Assembly: GCA_027943245.1 (NCBI GenBank)
Contig: JANDJZ010000079.1
Span: 62,001 to 126,000 of the forward strand
DNA length: 64,000 nt
Direction of reading: 5' to 3'
Origin: Acanthamoeba sp. SK_2022b
Taxonomy: Eukaryota; Discosea; Longamoebia; Acanthamoebidae
The notes under the pieces were generated by a model. The model was not told the DNA's origin, made no database searches, and saw only the letters and a list, made by a program, of their open reading frames with translations. The translations under genes were made by a program, and so were the position numbers. Each line of letters opens with the position of its first letter. Position 1 is the stretch's first letter. This document shows, one piece after another, positions 51,692-62,592 of this stretch.

Positions 51692-52427
51692 CGCTTGTGT
51701 TCTGCGTGTGCAGAGAGGCAGCACTACGACAAGCTGCGGCACGTGCCCCTGGTGGCGTTGAAGCTGCGGTTCCTGTGCATCCAGCAGTTCAACGTGCTCG
51801 TGAGCAAGGCCCTCCCATTCGTCGACCTCACCCAACACGCCGTGGAGGGCAGCCTCGCCCAGAAGCTGTGCCTGCTGCGCCACCTGATCTTCTACCTCAC
51901 CAAGGTCGAGTTCCTCGACTCCATCCTCGCCCGCACCGCCGCCACCCGTCCCCCACCCTCCATCTCCATCTCTCGCCTCAAGACCGTCCTCAGGAGCTCA
52001 CGCGATAGCCTCGGCTTCCTCAACGGGTACGCCCCCCACCAAACGGTTTGCACGTGTTATTGTATTTTATTGTTTATTTATTTTTGATGAATATTAATTG
52101 ATGATTATATTTTTCTTTTCTTTTATCAGGTCCATGGGGCTGGGTCAGCTTTCCGCGTCAGCCGAGGCGGCGTCCCAGGAGAAGACGGTGTTCATGCAGG
52201 TCTACAAGCAGCTCAACCACCTCGACCCGGCGTGCCTCCGCCAAAACGAGCGCGCGTTCAAGGTCACCCTGCGAGGCGAGCGCGTCGAAGGCGAAGTTGG
52301 GCCCTACCAGGAGACCATCTCGCAGCTGTGCTCTGAGCTGCAACCTGAAGAGGCTGTTGAACCCGGCAGCGAGAGCAGTTCCACCTCGACTTCGACATCG
52401 TCCAGTACGTATCCCTAACCCACGCAA

Positions 52428-52494
<67 letters not shown>

Positions 52495-53950
52495 TCACAC
52501 AATACCAACGCACGCACGCAGCGCTGACGAGCAACTTTTACGTTCAGGCGAGCCGGAACAGCAGGAGGAGGTCCTGCCCTTGTTCGTGCCGTGTCCGAAC
52601 CGCCAGCAGGCCATGCAGACCATTGGCGTGGGCGAGAACCGCGACAAGTTCATCCTCAAGCCCTCGTCCAATTCGCCCGAACACCTGCGCATGTTCGAGT
52701 TCCTGGGCAAGCTCATGGGCATCGCCGGTACGCCCCCACCCCCGCCACACTGATGCCTTCGCCACTTTGTGATGGCGTTTGTTCGTGCGCTGACGCTCAG
52801 GCTTGTGTGAACAGCGCGCACTAAGAGCATTCTCTCGCTCAACCTGCCGGCGCTCTTCTGGAAGCCGCTCGTGGGTGTCGAGCCCACGTTGCAGGACCTG
52901 AAGTCGATCGACTACTCCACCATGGAGTCCCTCCAGCGGATGCTCGAGATGGACAAGGACCTCTTCCAGGTCTCCATCCTCGAAAACTTCACTACCAGTC
53001 TCAGCGACAAGACCATCGTGCGACACTTCCCCTCTCCTCTCCCCTCCTTTCGTGTGTGTGTGTGGGTGGGTGGGTGGGTGCAATCGTAGCTTCACGTTCA
53101 CGTGAGCTGACCTGAGCGCTTGGGTACCTTTGGTCAGGTGGAGCTGGTGCCTGGAGGCAAGGAGAGGCCGCTGACCTACGAGGACCGGAAGGAGTACGTG
53201 GCGCTGGCGCAGCACGCCCGACTGCACGAAAGCGACGCCCAGATGAAGGCCCTGCTCAAGGGGGTCGGGACGCTGGTGCCCACTCCGCTCCTGAACCTCT
53301 TCACCTGGCAAGACCTCGAGATGCGCATCTGCGGCCGCACCGAAATCAACCTCGACGTCCTACGCAGGTTCGCTCGCACAGAACAACCTCAGCCGAATCC
53401 ACCACCCCCACCCCCTTGCCCCCAAGTACAAGCGTGGTTGACATTGTGATGGTGTGGTTGCAACAGGAACACGAGGTACAGGGCGGGTGTTACGGAGCAG
53501 GACGCGCACATACAGCACTTCTGGAAGGTGCTGGAGGACTTTGGGCACCACGAGCGGATGCTGTTCCTGAGGTTCGCGTGGGGCCGCCAGCGGCTGCCGT
53601 CCGAGGCCGAGCTCAAGAACGAGCCCATGAAGATCTTCCCGTTCCCATGCGACAACGCCGACGTCCGACTCCCGCATGCCGAGACGTGCTTCTTCAACAT
53701 CAAGCTGCCGGCCTACACCAGCGTGCAGGTGATGCGCGAGCGGTTGCTCTACGCCATCACCCACACCAAGACCATCGACGCTGACCTCGACCAGGAGGAC
53801 AACATCAGCGATCTCCTCGCCCGCGGAGGACGAGGAGGCCGAGGTCGCGGCCGCTTCCTGGCGGCCATGTTTGGCGGCCGCAGCCCCTTCGGCGACCTCA
53901 CCTCTCCGCCCCCGTCCCGCTCTCGCGGTGGCGGTCGTGGCGGCTTCTAA
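37718..53950 (+). CDS. Giant HECT E3 ubiquitin ligase with propeller-like, ZZ, SPRY, UBA and HECT domains
   Basis: HERC/HECTD-type E3 on the order of 4,500 residues in about 30 exons; the ATG at 37718 opens MMDPDTFWASLNESS. Regions in order: helical N-terminus (37718-39190); propeller-like repeats (about 39290-40810, GRFLYILNNREGLLKV, GIVGTHTVRGHVY) interrupted by a ZZ zinc finger (about 40098-40260, VCDGCQRYAFRG, CSDPVCREYNLCHTC); long helical and acidic segments (Glu/Asp run about 43860-44000); a SPRY domain (about 47020-48030) split by a C2H2-like finger pair; a UBA-like helix set (48243-48365); a small beta-barrel with GWVDAKYR and GRTGEIIAVD (about 48655-48945) of possible Mib/Herc2 type; further helical regions; and the HECT domain (about 52150-53810). 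The catalytic cysteine is in LPHAETCFFNIKLPAY, codon 53687-53689. An RG-rich tail follows to the stop at 53950. No RCC1 repeats were recognised. Substrate unknown. Confidence 0.85.
40628..40668. repeat. (ATT)n microsatellite in an intron of the HECT gene
   Basis: About 13 tandem ATT units in a short intron of the giant HECT gene, ending just before the TATCACAG acceptor. It forms the AT-rich body of that intron. Confidence 0.95.
51622..51688. repeat. (TG)n microsatellite in an intron of the HECT gene
   Basis: A perfect alternating TG run of about 33 units inside the intron that follows the DVDITTDI exon. The TGTGTGCAG acceptor follows about 25 bp later, so the repeat sits in the polypyrimidine/branch-point zone. 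Confidence 0.97.
52429..52492. repeat. (AC)n microsatellite in an intron of the HECT gene
   Basis: A perfect AC run of about 32 units in the intron before the exon that starts near 52548 (EPEQQEEVLPLFVPCPN). It has the opposite strand phase to the TG run 740 bp upstream in the same gene, so the two could pair in the pre-mRNA. Confidence 0.97.
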
Positions 53951-54047
53951 CAAACGCCTCTCCCTTCCCTTGTTTGTGTACAGCGCTGTATCCTCAAAAT
54001 GCATTTTGTTTGCTGTCTGCAGATGCGAGACAATGGTTTGGAGATTG

Positions 54048-57000
54048 TTACAGGAGATCGTCGAGGAGCGCGCTGCTGAGGTCCTCTTCCTCCCCGACCT
54101 GCAGCGCGCTCGGCGAAGCGGCGACGGCCTTGCGGACAAGCTTCCTCCTCTTGGCTGGAGAGCCAACCGCGGCGTGCTTACCGATCGGAGCACGCTCGGT
54201 ATCCATTTGCGCGTTGTCCATGGCGTCGGCGTCTTCGTCGCTGTTGTCCTCCTTCTGCTGTTGTCGCTTGCGCTTGAGTGTAGCGAGGAGGTCGCGGCGA
54301 GAGGGAACACACGATCGCTTCTGTTGCTCGGTTATGCTGTCCTCAGCAGCGTTGAGGATGGCAATGCGGTTCTCAAGACTACGCGCCGGGAGGGCCGTGG
54401 GGATCTTCCAGTAGGGCACCACGCCCTTCTTCTCCGTCCATCGGAAACCAAGCTCGCTCATGACTCGGCCCAGCCACTTGAGCTCCAGGAAGAGGAACTC
54501 GTTGCGCTTTCCACGCTCCGACGCCCGCAGCACGAAGCCGGCCACTACGTCATCATTCTTCTCCGCCTTCTTCCGCTCATTGAGGCATTTGTGCATTTGT
54601 GCCTGCGGAGCGACGTGTGTGTCATTATTGTCAAGCAAAGCCGAGTTATCGGCGCAGGTGTTCTGCACGCCTCAAGAAGGTACAGTACCTTGAGCCACTG
54701 CAGCGCAGGCAGACCCTCTGGGTCACCCACCAGGTGATTGAGCTTCATCATGAGGACCTCCTCTTCGATGTCCTCTGAGCGACACAGCGATGACAGCGAA
54801 CGCCCACCACCGCGAGTAGGAGTTGAGGGAGTGGAGATGTTGTGAGAGTTCCTGTCGTTCTCATCGTTCTCAGCATCATCGTCATCATCCTCGTCCTCAT
54901 CAGAGAAATCTCTGGACCGTTTGGACGACCTGCACAGGAGTAAGGATGATGCCAAGTTTCGCATTGTGGCTCACCTCCCTCGTTAACGTACCTTGGTGTG
55001 GACTTGGTTCGCGAGGTGCTGGCACCTCGACCGGTCGAAGACTTGGCCTTGGTAGATTTCACCAACGGCTTGGCTTGCAGTTTTTGCTTGGTGAGCGGTT
55101 GAACGACCGGCTCCGCTTCTTGCTCTTGCTCTTCGTCGCTGCCCTTGTCCGAATCGGAGGAACCCCCAAAGACATCAGCCAGGGAGCTGGCCTCCCTTCT
55201 CGCAGAGGAATCAGCAAACTTGGCCGCAAAGGCTTCTTCGGTCAACAGACCGAGAGTTACCATACGGCGACCGATGTCAACCTCTCGAATGCTCTGCACA
55301 CCAACACATGAGAGTGGATGATCCAAGTTCAGCAAAGAGCGGGTGCTGCCAAGTAGAGCAGGTTGACAGAGGCGACCAGTACCGACAGGCCCTCGCTGAG
55401 GAATTGAAGCAGCTTATCGATTGGCAGATCACCAAAGCTAGAACAGTAGGAAAAACAGCAGCGACAACAGGGGAGAAGTGCATCAGATGATACGTGAGCA
55501 AGAAGAGCAAAGTGGGGAGGGCGTAGGTACGTGCTCATGAGCTCTTGAAGCACCCGGTCTTCCGCACTGGTCCACTTCCTCTCGTCCCGGTGAGGAGCTA
55601 TGATAGCAGTTTTCTTGGCCCTCCTCAAAACGGCAGCGGGACGTTCCTCTTCATCGTCCCCGGCTGTTTCATCAACACCACAGCCACGTCGGGCGTTTGA
55701 GTGGCCGCTGAGGGGATGATACCAATGGCATCTGGGGAGCGTACAGTCGTGCGCTTGAGCGAGAGTGAGCGACTGGAAGGTAACGTCGGAGCGGGTTTTC
55801 TGGAACAGGAGGTAGATGTAGTGAAAGGGGTCGCTGGCAGCCAGCCTGCCGATCCCGCTGATGATGACCTGAGCCACCTGATCGAGCCCCTCGAGACCAC
55901 CGGCCGCGTAGAGCGTGCGACTATGAGAGCGCAAGGCCTGCGCATACAGGAACTCGGGCTCGGCCAGCACGTCGTGCAACTGTTTGACGATCGCCAGGCT
56001 GACAACCAAGTGGTATGTTATTCGTCTATTTTATCCCTCACACCATACGCAGGCGCGCAGTAATGCCCTTACCGATAGAACAAGGCACGGTATTCGTCCC
56101 CGTGCTGGATAACGAGCTTCTTCAACAGTGCGACAACACTCTTGTTCACTTCGGCCCTGTATGTGGAAGGGCACTATGAGAATAGGGTGTGCTGACCTCG
56201 GCGGCGGGCAAGGGGGCCGTACGGGTTGAGTCGGTGGTATTTGAGCAGGAGGAAACAGTTGCTGATTATGGCGTTGTTGGCGAGGTTGCTGATGAGGCGA
56301 CTCAACTGCAACACATCGTCGGTTCCTGCGTCATCCGCGCCGGAGGCCTTCTTCTCTTGGCCGTCCTCCTCCTCCTCCTCATCGGATCCCCCTGCATAGC
56401 ATGTAAAAACAGGCATGTTGAGCATGTGCATTGACAACACGACCCTCCATCCAGTGTGGGCAAAGCCACGACGCAAGAGCGAGGTGCACCTCTCGTCGAC
56501 ATGGCCCTGTGTGAAGGAGCTCGAACGTAGACACGACCATTGTAGCGCTTCGCGTAATCCTCCGTCATCGAAAGGAGGGTCACGAGCGCTTCAACAGCGT
56601 CACGCAGAAGCCTGAAAATGCAGGGAAGCGACCGGTTGGTCTCTGTCGTGTACCCGCAAAGCAGGCAGAGAAGACTTGAACAGGCAGGCAGGGGACGAGG
56701 GTCGTACGCGAGAGGCGCCTTGGCAGGGTTGTAGGTCTTGAGCAGATGAATGAAGACGGAGAGGAAGTGTTCTTGGTGATAGATGATGTTGGACAACAGG
56801 GCGTTGCCGGCTGTCACCGTTAGAGGTTCCTCGCGCATCCAGCCCACCCAAAGCACCTGGCCAGCCGTCACGAAAACGTGAGCAAACAGTTGGCGCACAC
56901 ATTATATCGCCCCGTTCGAGCTCACTGGGGCGACGCACGATCTCCTTGACGGCGCGCAAGGCCACTTCGATATGCTCCCACTGCTTGTCTTTGACGTAGT

Positions 57001-59252
57001 CATGCAGCTGTCTGGCGACAAAGTGGAACACACCAAACTCGATTCCAGCAGCGACAGGGCCGAGGAGCACCAGGCGCTGGGCCTTGGTGGGGTCGGCCTT
57101 GAGTCTGCGGGCTGGCGCGTCGGTGGCAGCTGCCTGGTCCATCCTGTCGTCATCCTCGTCGTTGGTGTCCTTGTCGTCAATATTGGCCGCATCGTACTCG
57201 TCGGGGTCGGCCACGGACGGTTTCCTGGCGATCACTGCAGCGGTATCCTCGTCGCCCAGCTCGTCGCTCGTCGGGAGCAGCGGTTCTGCAGTTGCGGCAG
57301 TTGAACCGGCGGACAGTTGTTCATCGCGATGGCTGTTGCGGAGGCGCTGGAAGCCGGTGAAGAAGGAGACCATCCACACGAAATTGATCTTGTCGTAGCT
57401 CTGCAGGTTTGCATTGGCCTCAATATCTTCACCCACGGCCTCCAGCAACTCTGCAATATGGGCCCGCAAAGACATCAGGGATTGTCACAGTTGTGCATCG
57501 GGGAGGAAAACGGTCGACGTACTGTTGTAGCACCCCTTGTCCAGGAAATCGCACACGAATGCTTTGAGCGCCATGAGTCCCTCTGCAGCGTTATCGAGAC
57601 CCGGCTAGCCTGTTAGTTGCCCGCCATGACCAGAGCGTTCTCAGAGCAAAGGGGCCCGGTGTACCGAGGGAAGAGTGACGAGTGGCGGTCTTCTTGATCT
57701 TCTTGAGCTGGATGCCATGCGAGCGGGCAATGCCCCGCTTCTTCTTCTCGATGATACGGCCCAGAACCGAGTTGGTAACCTCGTGGACTGATTTGTTGAG
57801 CACGCGCTGCCGACCATCCTGCCAAAGAGAACCCCTTTGGTGAGGTCGCCGAACCCCTTGTTTCGATGCTAGCAAAAGGTAGTGCATGAACATGTCCTAC
57901 CTTGGTGATGCGGCAGTAGGTTCCGCCAAAGCGAGAATGGCGGGTGGGAGAAGCCGCCTGCATAATGTTTTTTTGCTGTCTTTCCAACTGTTGTGCGACG
58001 GCAAATCGAGGTGAGTAAGTGATACGATGAACCGTGCAGTATGGCGACGGCGTACCCGGAATTGTTCCTGCAGCCGAGAAGCTGTCGTGAGTTGGCTCAT
58101 CTTGCGCATCATAGCTTGCTGTCGCTCCTCCTCTGCTTCTTCGTCATCGTTTTCACCATCGCGCTCAAGATCGCCCTCTGCGGCAATGTCGGCGCTGAGT
58201 GCTGTTGTTTGCGCTTTCATGTAGTGCCCCCAGATGCTTTGCGGGGTCTCCCACCGAAGGAGCAGGTGGAGAATCTCCAGCACCAGGAAGTCCCAGCCTC
58301 GGCTTGAGCTATCGATAGTTTGACCCACTAGCATCAGAAGGCTGAATACGTCCTCCTTAACGGGCACATGACGTACAACGGTCAGCAGGAGTCTAAAGCG
58401 GAGAGGGGGTTGGGATACCGATTGGAAGAGGAGCACAAGGCGATCGTGAAGATGAGCTCGGTAGTCGGTGCTAGAAGCAGTCGGTGAGGGATTGACATCG
58501 GGAATGATAAGCAGGTTGCGGAAGAGCGTGAGGACGAGTTCGATGAGGTTGTTGTTATGCTCCTCCTCACGGTCCATGAGAGGCTCGGCGAGGAACGTCA
58601 TGAGAGCCACAATCACGTGCTTGTGCGCGAAGCCCTCCTTGGCCTCTTGCAACCAGCTCATGTGTTCGTTGCGCACGCGCTCACTCACCGTACGCGGCAG
58701 AGGCATCGTGAGCGTTACCAACAGCTTCACTGCATGTGTGGCAATCGGGTGGCGAAAAACACAGTTACAACCCATAGCGCTTCCAACACCGACGCATCAT
58801 ATGAATGGCTTGCCATAGCATACCGATGGCGGCGGCCAAGTCTTGCTCACCAGTGGTCGAGCAGCTAATAAGCAGCGGCAGAAGATGGCGACTAACAAAT
58901 CGCCAGCGCCCGAGTTGCAACGTGATTATCCGCATCTGTGGGTCCTCCCTACGCAGACAGCGCTGAAGATCCCGCACGTATTCTGTTTGCGCGGCGTCGC
59001 CGCAGAGGGTAAGAGCCGGCCCGCAAAAAACCTAGGTATACTATGTCTGTCCATTGGGCGATGAGACGAAATTGACGGAAGAATGGTACCTAGGGCATCG
59101 GGGTGCTTGATGTAGACCGGTTCCGGGCATGTTTCCTCATCCCAGCCTCCGAGCCCCTCAACCAGCAGGTTGAGCTCTTTTTGTTGGAGCTCGTTGAGCC
59201 GAGGCAAGTCTTCTTCCATCTCTGCTGACCTTTCGTTAACGCGTGTAGCCAT
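54048..59252 (-). CDS. TIMELESS: TIMELESS/Tof1 replication fork protection protein
   Basis: Core of the fork protection complex with Tipin/Csm3; it stabilises stalled forks and assists cohesion and checkpoint signalling. The ATG at 59252 gives MATRVNERSAEMEEDL. The conserved N-terminal TIMELESS domain follows: EYVRDLQRCLRREDPQMR (about 58985-58940), LGRWRFVSRHLLPLLI, KLLVTLTMPLP (about 58730), HNNNLIELVLTLFRNLL (58560-58510), and the middle block around INFVWMVSFFTGFQRLR (57400-57340). Downstream blocks include SNIIYHQEHFLSVFIHLL, LAEPEFLYAQALRSHSRTL, RDERKWTSAEDRVLQELM, and acidic or Ser-rich linkers with DEDEDDDDDAENDEND (about 54900-54850). The C-terminal part has FLFLELKWLGRVMSELGF and VPYWKIPTALPARSLENR, then a basic stretch ending ALLDDLL at 54048. 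About 15 short introns are inferred; exon edges in the middle are approximate. Length is about 1,250 residues, normal for the family. Confidence 0.9.
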
Positions 59253-59475
59253 CTGCGAGTTTGTTTTGTTTTCTCAACCCTCCACCACTTCAGGTACGGG
59301 TATAGTCTCCTTGTGAATGCTCTCTTAATTGATATAACAACGAAATGGCCAAGACGTTGAGCCCAGCAGAAGCGCGCCAAAACACCGTTTTTATTTGTTT
59401 AGGCGTTGGCGCCCTTTCGCCTCGCCCGTTAAAAGTGTCTTTTTGTTTTTATTTATTTATTTATTTATTTATTTA
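59253..59475. other. Intergenic region with (TTTA)n tract
   Basis: About 220 bp between the TIMELESS start (59252) and the BCD1 stop (59476), both on the minus strand. It contains a tandem TTTA run, about 59447-59478, that abuts and slightly overlaps the BCD1 stop codon. This AT-rich run probably belongs to the BCD1 3' end on the minus strand, where it reads TAAA repeated. No coding exon was seen. Confidence 0.6.
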
Positions 59476-59854
59476 TTAGTAATCAACAAGCGTGGCGAAG
59501 GCAAACCCTTCCTCTTCGTCTTCCTCCTCGATGCTTGCGGGTTGGGGTGTCGTCTCACTGGAAGCTGGATCGTTGACTGTCTGCAGGCCCTGGTCGGCAT
59601 TCGTCTTCCCGTGGCCACTAGCTTCGGGCAGGCGGTCCTTTCCCTTCTCAGATCGCCGATGTTGTCCTCTCAAGCCCTTCTTATCGGCAATGGCGTAGGC
59701 CGTTTGGGACAGCTCGTCATCGGTCAGAACAAAAAGAGTGGGAAACTCAACCAGCTCTGTATCCTCCAGCGCGCTGCGCAGTGTGTCTGTGCCCGTAAAC
59801 TTGAAGTATTTCACTTCGTTGGCCTGCCAGGCGGGTGGTCAAATGGTGGGCACT

Positions 59855-59913
<59 letters not shown>

Positions 59914-61246
59914 GAGACACCCACGCACAGGAGCGAGGCAAGGGAGCGCGCACGCACCGGCAATCGCTCCACACGCATGATAAAGCAGAGTTTCTCGGCA
60001 GGCAGGTGCGAATACCGGGCTAGTTCCTGTCCATGGACACCTGTATGGCGCGCAAGCAATACAAGGGTGCGCGTCTTAGGATCATGCTTCAGGGACCTGC
60101 GAGATGAGAGGCAGAGGCGCACGCTTGGGGTCGGATAACGCGCTCGCCAGTGCCACATGCAGAGTCGTCATTTCGTGCACCCTGTGAAATGGAATGTGTG
60201 TGCACATGGCCACAAGAAGAGTGAGAAAGTGTTCTTGGCTTGAACCTTGGCAGGTTAGTTTTACCTGTCAGAGAATAACTTGATATCAGCAGCGCATGGA
60301 AAACGCCATTCCACACGCCAGAGCATCATGTCGTCCCTGGTTGTTTCACGGGCGTGTGTTAGCTGCATTTCCTTGTCAACTACACACCAAAGATGGGGAA
60401 GCCACACTTGATGCTGTAGTAGGAAGTGTTTTGCTTTCGCTTGGCCATGCCTTGTGGAAGCAGTTGCACTCTCACCCGCCGTCTTCGACACTGGTAAAGG
60501 AAGATGCGAAACCTGTAGAGTGTGTGTGGGGGTGGGGAGAGGTGAACACGCAGAGCAGCGATCAGCCCGGTGACAACTGAGGGAGTCAAGTTACCGCTTG
60601 GAGATAACGCTGTTCATTTTGGGCTTGTTCAGGTGTGATACATCGGCCACGCGCATGCAGTCCTGCAGGAAGTTGAAGTCTGCTCTCGGTGCGGGATGAG
60701 TGAGTAGATGAGGCGAGCAAGCAGGAGCATGAGCGCTGACCCCAGAAGCTTATACAAGAGCATAGGCGAGAGAGTAGCAGCAGCAGCAGCAGCAGTACCG
60801 GAATGGAGGTGGGTGTCGGTCATGGCACGCAGTGGTACGTAGGCGGTGCGATCGCGGAGGCCGCTGCAGCCGGTCTCTTCCTTGTGCCGACGCACACAGG
60901 CCAGACCACATGACCGCCAGTCGCAGCGCGGACACCGGTACTTGGACTCGGCCCCGCACCCCTCGCAGGCTCCTCCCTTGCCTGTTGCCCGTCCTGGGGC
61001 CCTCTTCTCCGTTCTGTTGCCTTCACCTTCTTCCACCTCCTGATTTTCGTTTATCTCACCGTCCTCTTCTTTCGTGTCTGTGCGCTTTCGCTTCTTGCTC
61101 CCTACACTCATCTCATCTTTTTCATCTCCTTCATCGTCCTCATCTAAATCGTAATCTACCACAGGCCCCACGAGACGGCCAAAGTCGGCCACAATTGCCT
61201 GTGCCAAGCGAGCTTGCAGCTCTGCTTCATCCGAAGTGTGATCCAT
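59476..61246 (-). CDS. ZNHIT6: Box C/D snoRNA protein 1 (BCD1/ZNHIT6)
   Basis: Nucleolar assembly factor that controls entry of core proteins into box C/D snoRNPs. The ATG at 61246 opens MDHTSDEAELQARLAQ; an acidic and basic low-complexity region follows (to about residue 95). Then comes the HIT zinc finger: CEGCGAESKYRCPRCDWRSC, LACVRRHKEETGC (about 60960-60870). Conserved GLRDRTAYVPLRAM and, after an intron, DFNFLQDCMRVADVSHL match the BCD1 post-finger domain. Later exons carry FRIFLYQCRRRRVRVQLLP, SYYSIK, WRVEWRFPCA and FKFTGTDTLRSALED. The acidic tail ends EEGFAFATLVDY, with stop TAA at 59476. About 430 residues. One intron (about 60805-60690) begins with a CAG/CTG-type triplet run and another holds a long (CA)n tract (59856-59911). 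The gene is divergent from an unknown tail-anchored gene only 94 bp away. Confidence 0.88.
59856..59911. repeat. (CA)n microsatellite in a BCD1 intron
   Basis: An alternating CA run of about 28 units within an intron of the minus-strand BCD1 gene, so the pre-mRNA reads (GU)n close to the 3' splice site that leads into the NEVKYFKFTG exon. Confidence 0.96.
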
Positions 61247-61340
61247 CTCCGTTGTGGACCGGGTTTGTGCTATCTTATTTCAATCTCAAACCAAGCTATC
61301 TTTTCACGACTTTTTTCTGTGCTTGCTCCGAAAAGAGAAG
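61247..61340. promoter_or_regulatory. Candidate bidirectional promoter, BCD1 / tail-anchored gene
   Basis: Only 94 bp separate the ATG of BCD1 (61246, minus) from the likely ATG at 61341 (plus). Both transcripts must initiate in or across this segment. A T-rich stretch (TTTTCACGACTTTTTTCTG) lies about 25-45 bp before the plus-strand ATG. No defined TATA box was recognised. Confidence 0.45.
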
Positions 61341-62433
61341 ATGGGGCGGAGAGTGGCTGGGCGCTACCAGCAGGGCAGCAGGAGAGAGGAAGACCGGGCG
61401 CCGGGCGAAGTGGTTGCTTCTTCCACGACGGCAGTGCAACAACAAGTTGCAGCTCCTCCTATTCAGGCGGCAGCGGGGGTGCAGGAGGCAATCGATCGAT
61501 TTGTGACGCTCGACTTCTTGCACAAGGAACGCCGACTGTCGAAAAAGGACGCGGTGGCATTGGTCGCCTTCGTGGAGCATGTGGTCGAGTCGTGCCCGGA
61601 GAACCCAGCGTCGCCAGCCTTCACGCAGTCGCTGTCGCCCCGGCGTGCCGAGGCAGAGAAGGCATTCCGGAAGCGGGCGTGGGAGTACCTCGCTCAGCCA
61701 CGCCACGCCCGCCTCCTTCACCGGGAATGCGCTGATGGCCTCGCTGCCTGCTACATCAGCCTCTCCGCGCACATCCCCTGGAAGCAGCTCCCCAGGTAGG
61801 TTAAAGAAAGGACAGCATGCGACTTTCTTGATGTTGTTCTCTCTGAGAGCGTGTGTGTGTACGTGCACTCATCCTTCGCCATACCCCCTACGAAAAGGCA
61901 GATCCTCTTCATGGCGCTCAACCTGTTGGCAACTGCCGTTGATGAAGGTGCCCTTTATGCGATGGTCGTGACTACGGGAAGACACCGCTACCGGGTGGCT
62001 GCTCACAGCGGCGTCCGCTCTCTCCTCCATGCAGGCCCTCTAGAAGTGCTCGAGCTCAGCAAGTACTGGAGCGAGAAGAAGACCGACGAGAAACCCCACA
62101 CGAGACACCAAAAGAAGGAGGCGCTGCGCGTGAGGGAAGACTACTTGAGCGCCGCCTACGGTTGGAACGCCCTCGAGCGAGTCGACCCAAACTTCACCGG
62201 AGGTGTGCCCCCCCCCCCACGCGGCGCGTTCTTCTCTCTCTCGTCCTTCTTGAGGAAAACACAATCAGTCCTCCTCAGGGCTGACCGCAGGCGAAGGCGT
62301 CTCTGACCACCTCGTGTCGCTTGACCGCGCAGGTACATCGGGCGCTGGGCGATGGCTGTGGCCCATCCTTATCTTCCTGATCCTCTCCAACGTCGTAGTC
62401 TTCCTCTGGGGAAACGGCTACATTCGCGTATGA
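61341..62433 (+). CDS. Unknown protein with C-terminal tail anchor
   Basis: Three exons join in frame: 61341-61796, about 61899-62202 and 62290-62433, giving roughly 300 residues. The start [18 protein letters not shown] has an in-frame upstream ATG at 61254 (MDRVCAILF), which would overlap the divergent BCD1 5' region. The N-terminal 60 residues are basic and Ala/Gln-rich. A helical domain follows ([73 protein letters not shown]). The C-terminus is a single membrane span, [20 protein letters not shown], followed only by GNGYIRV and the stop, the layout of a tail-anchored protein facing the cytosol. The last exon is chosen in this frame because it joins in phase to [18 protein letters not shown]. 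No family was recognised. ER or mitochondrial outer-membrane location is inference. Confidence 0.7.
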
Positions 62434-62504
62434 CACACACCCACCGATCGGCCGTCCCACAGCTTTGCGCCGCCCATCAACAACTGTTGCCGCAAAGAAA
62501 TCTC

Positions 62505-62525
62505 TTGTTGTTGTTGTTGTTGTTG
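62505..62525. repeat. (TTG)n triplet repeat between convergent genes
   Basis: Seven TTG units in the 160-bp space between the tail-anchored protein stop (62433) and the helicase stop (62593). A related AAC/ACC triplet run lies in the helicase's last intron at about 62644-62672. Confidence 0.9.
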
Positions 62526-62592
62526 GTATTGTTGCTGTTTATTGATGTTGATTGTTGTGCGCTCGGGTAGTCGCCAGGCCGGCGGATCAATC

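Noticed and set aside
50630..51883. Minus-strand ORF of about 417 residues across the HECT gene
   Set aside because: It is a shadow of the plus-strand exons and contains a repetitive His-Thr run from the TG microsatellite. The plus strand carries the conserved domain.
53871..54737. Plus-strand ORF of about 288 residues opposite TIMELESS
   Set aside because: The minus strand in this interval encodes the conserved TIMELESS C-terminal blocks, so the plus frame is a shadow.
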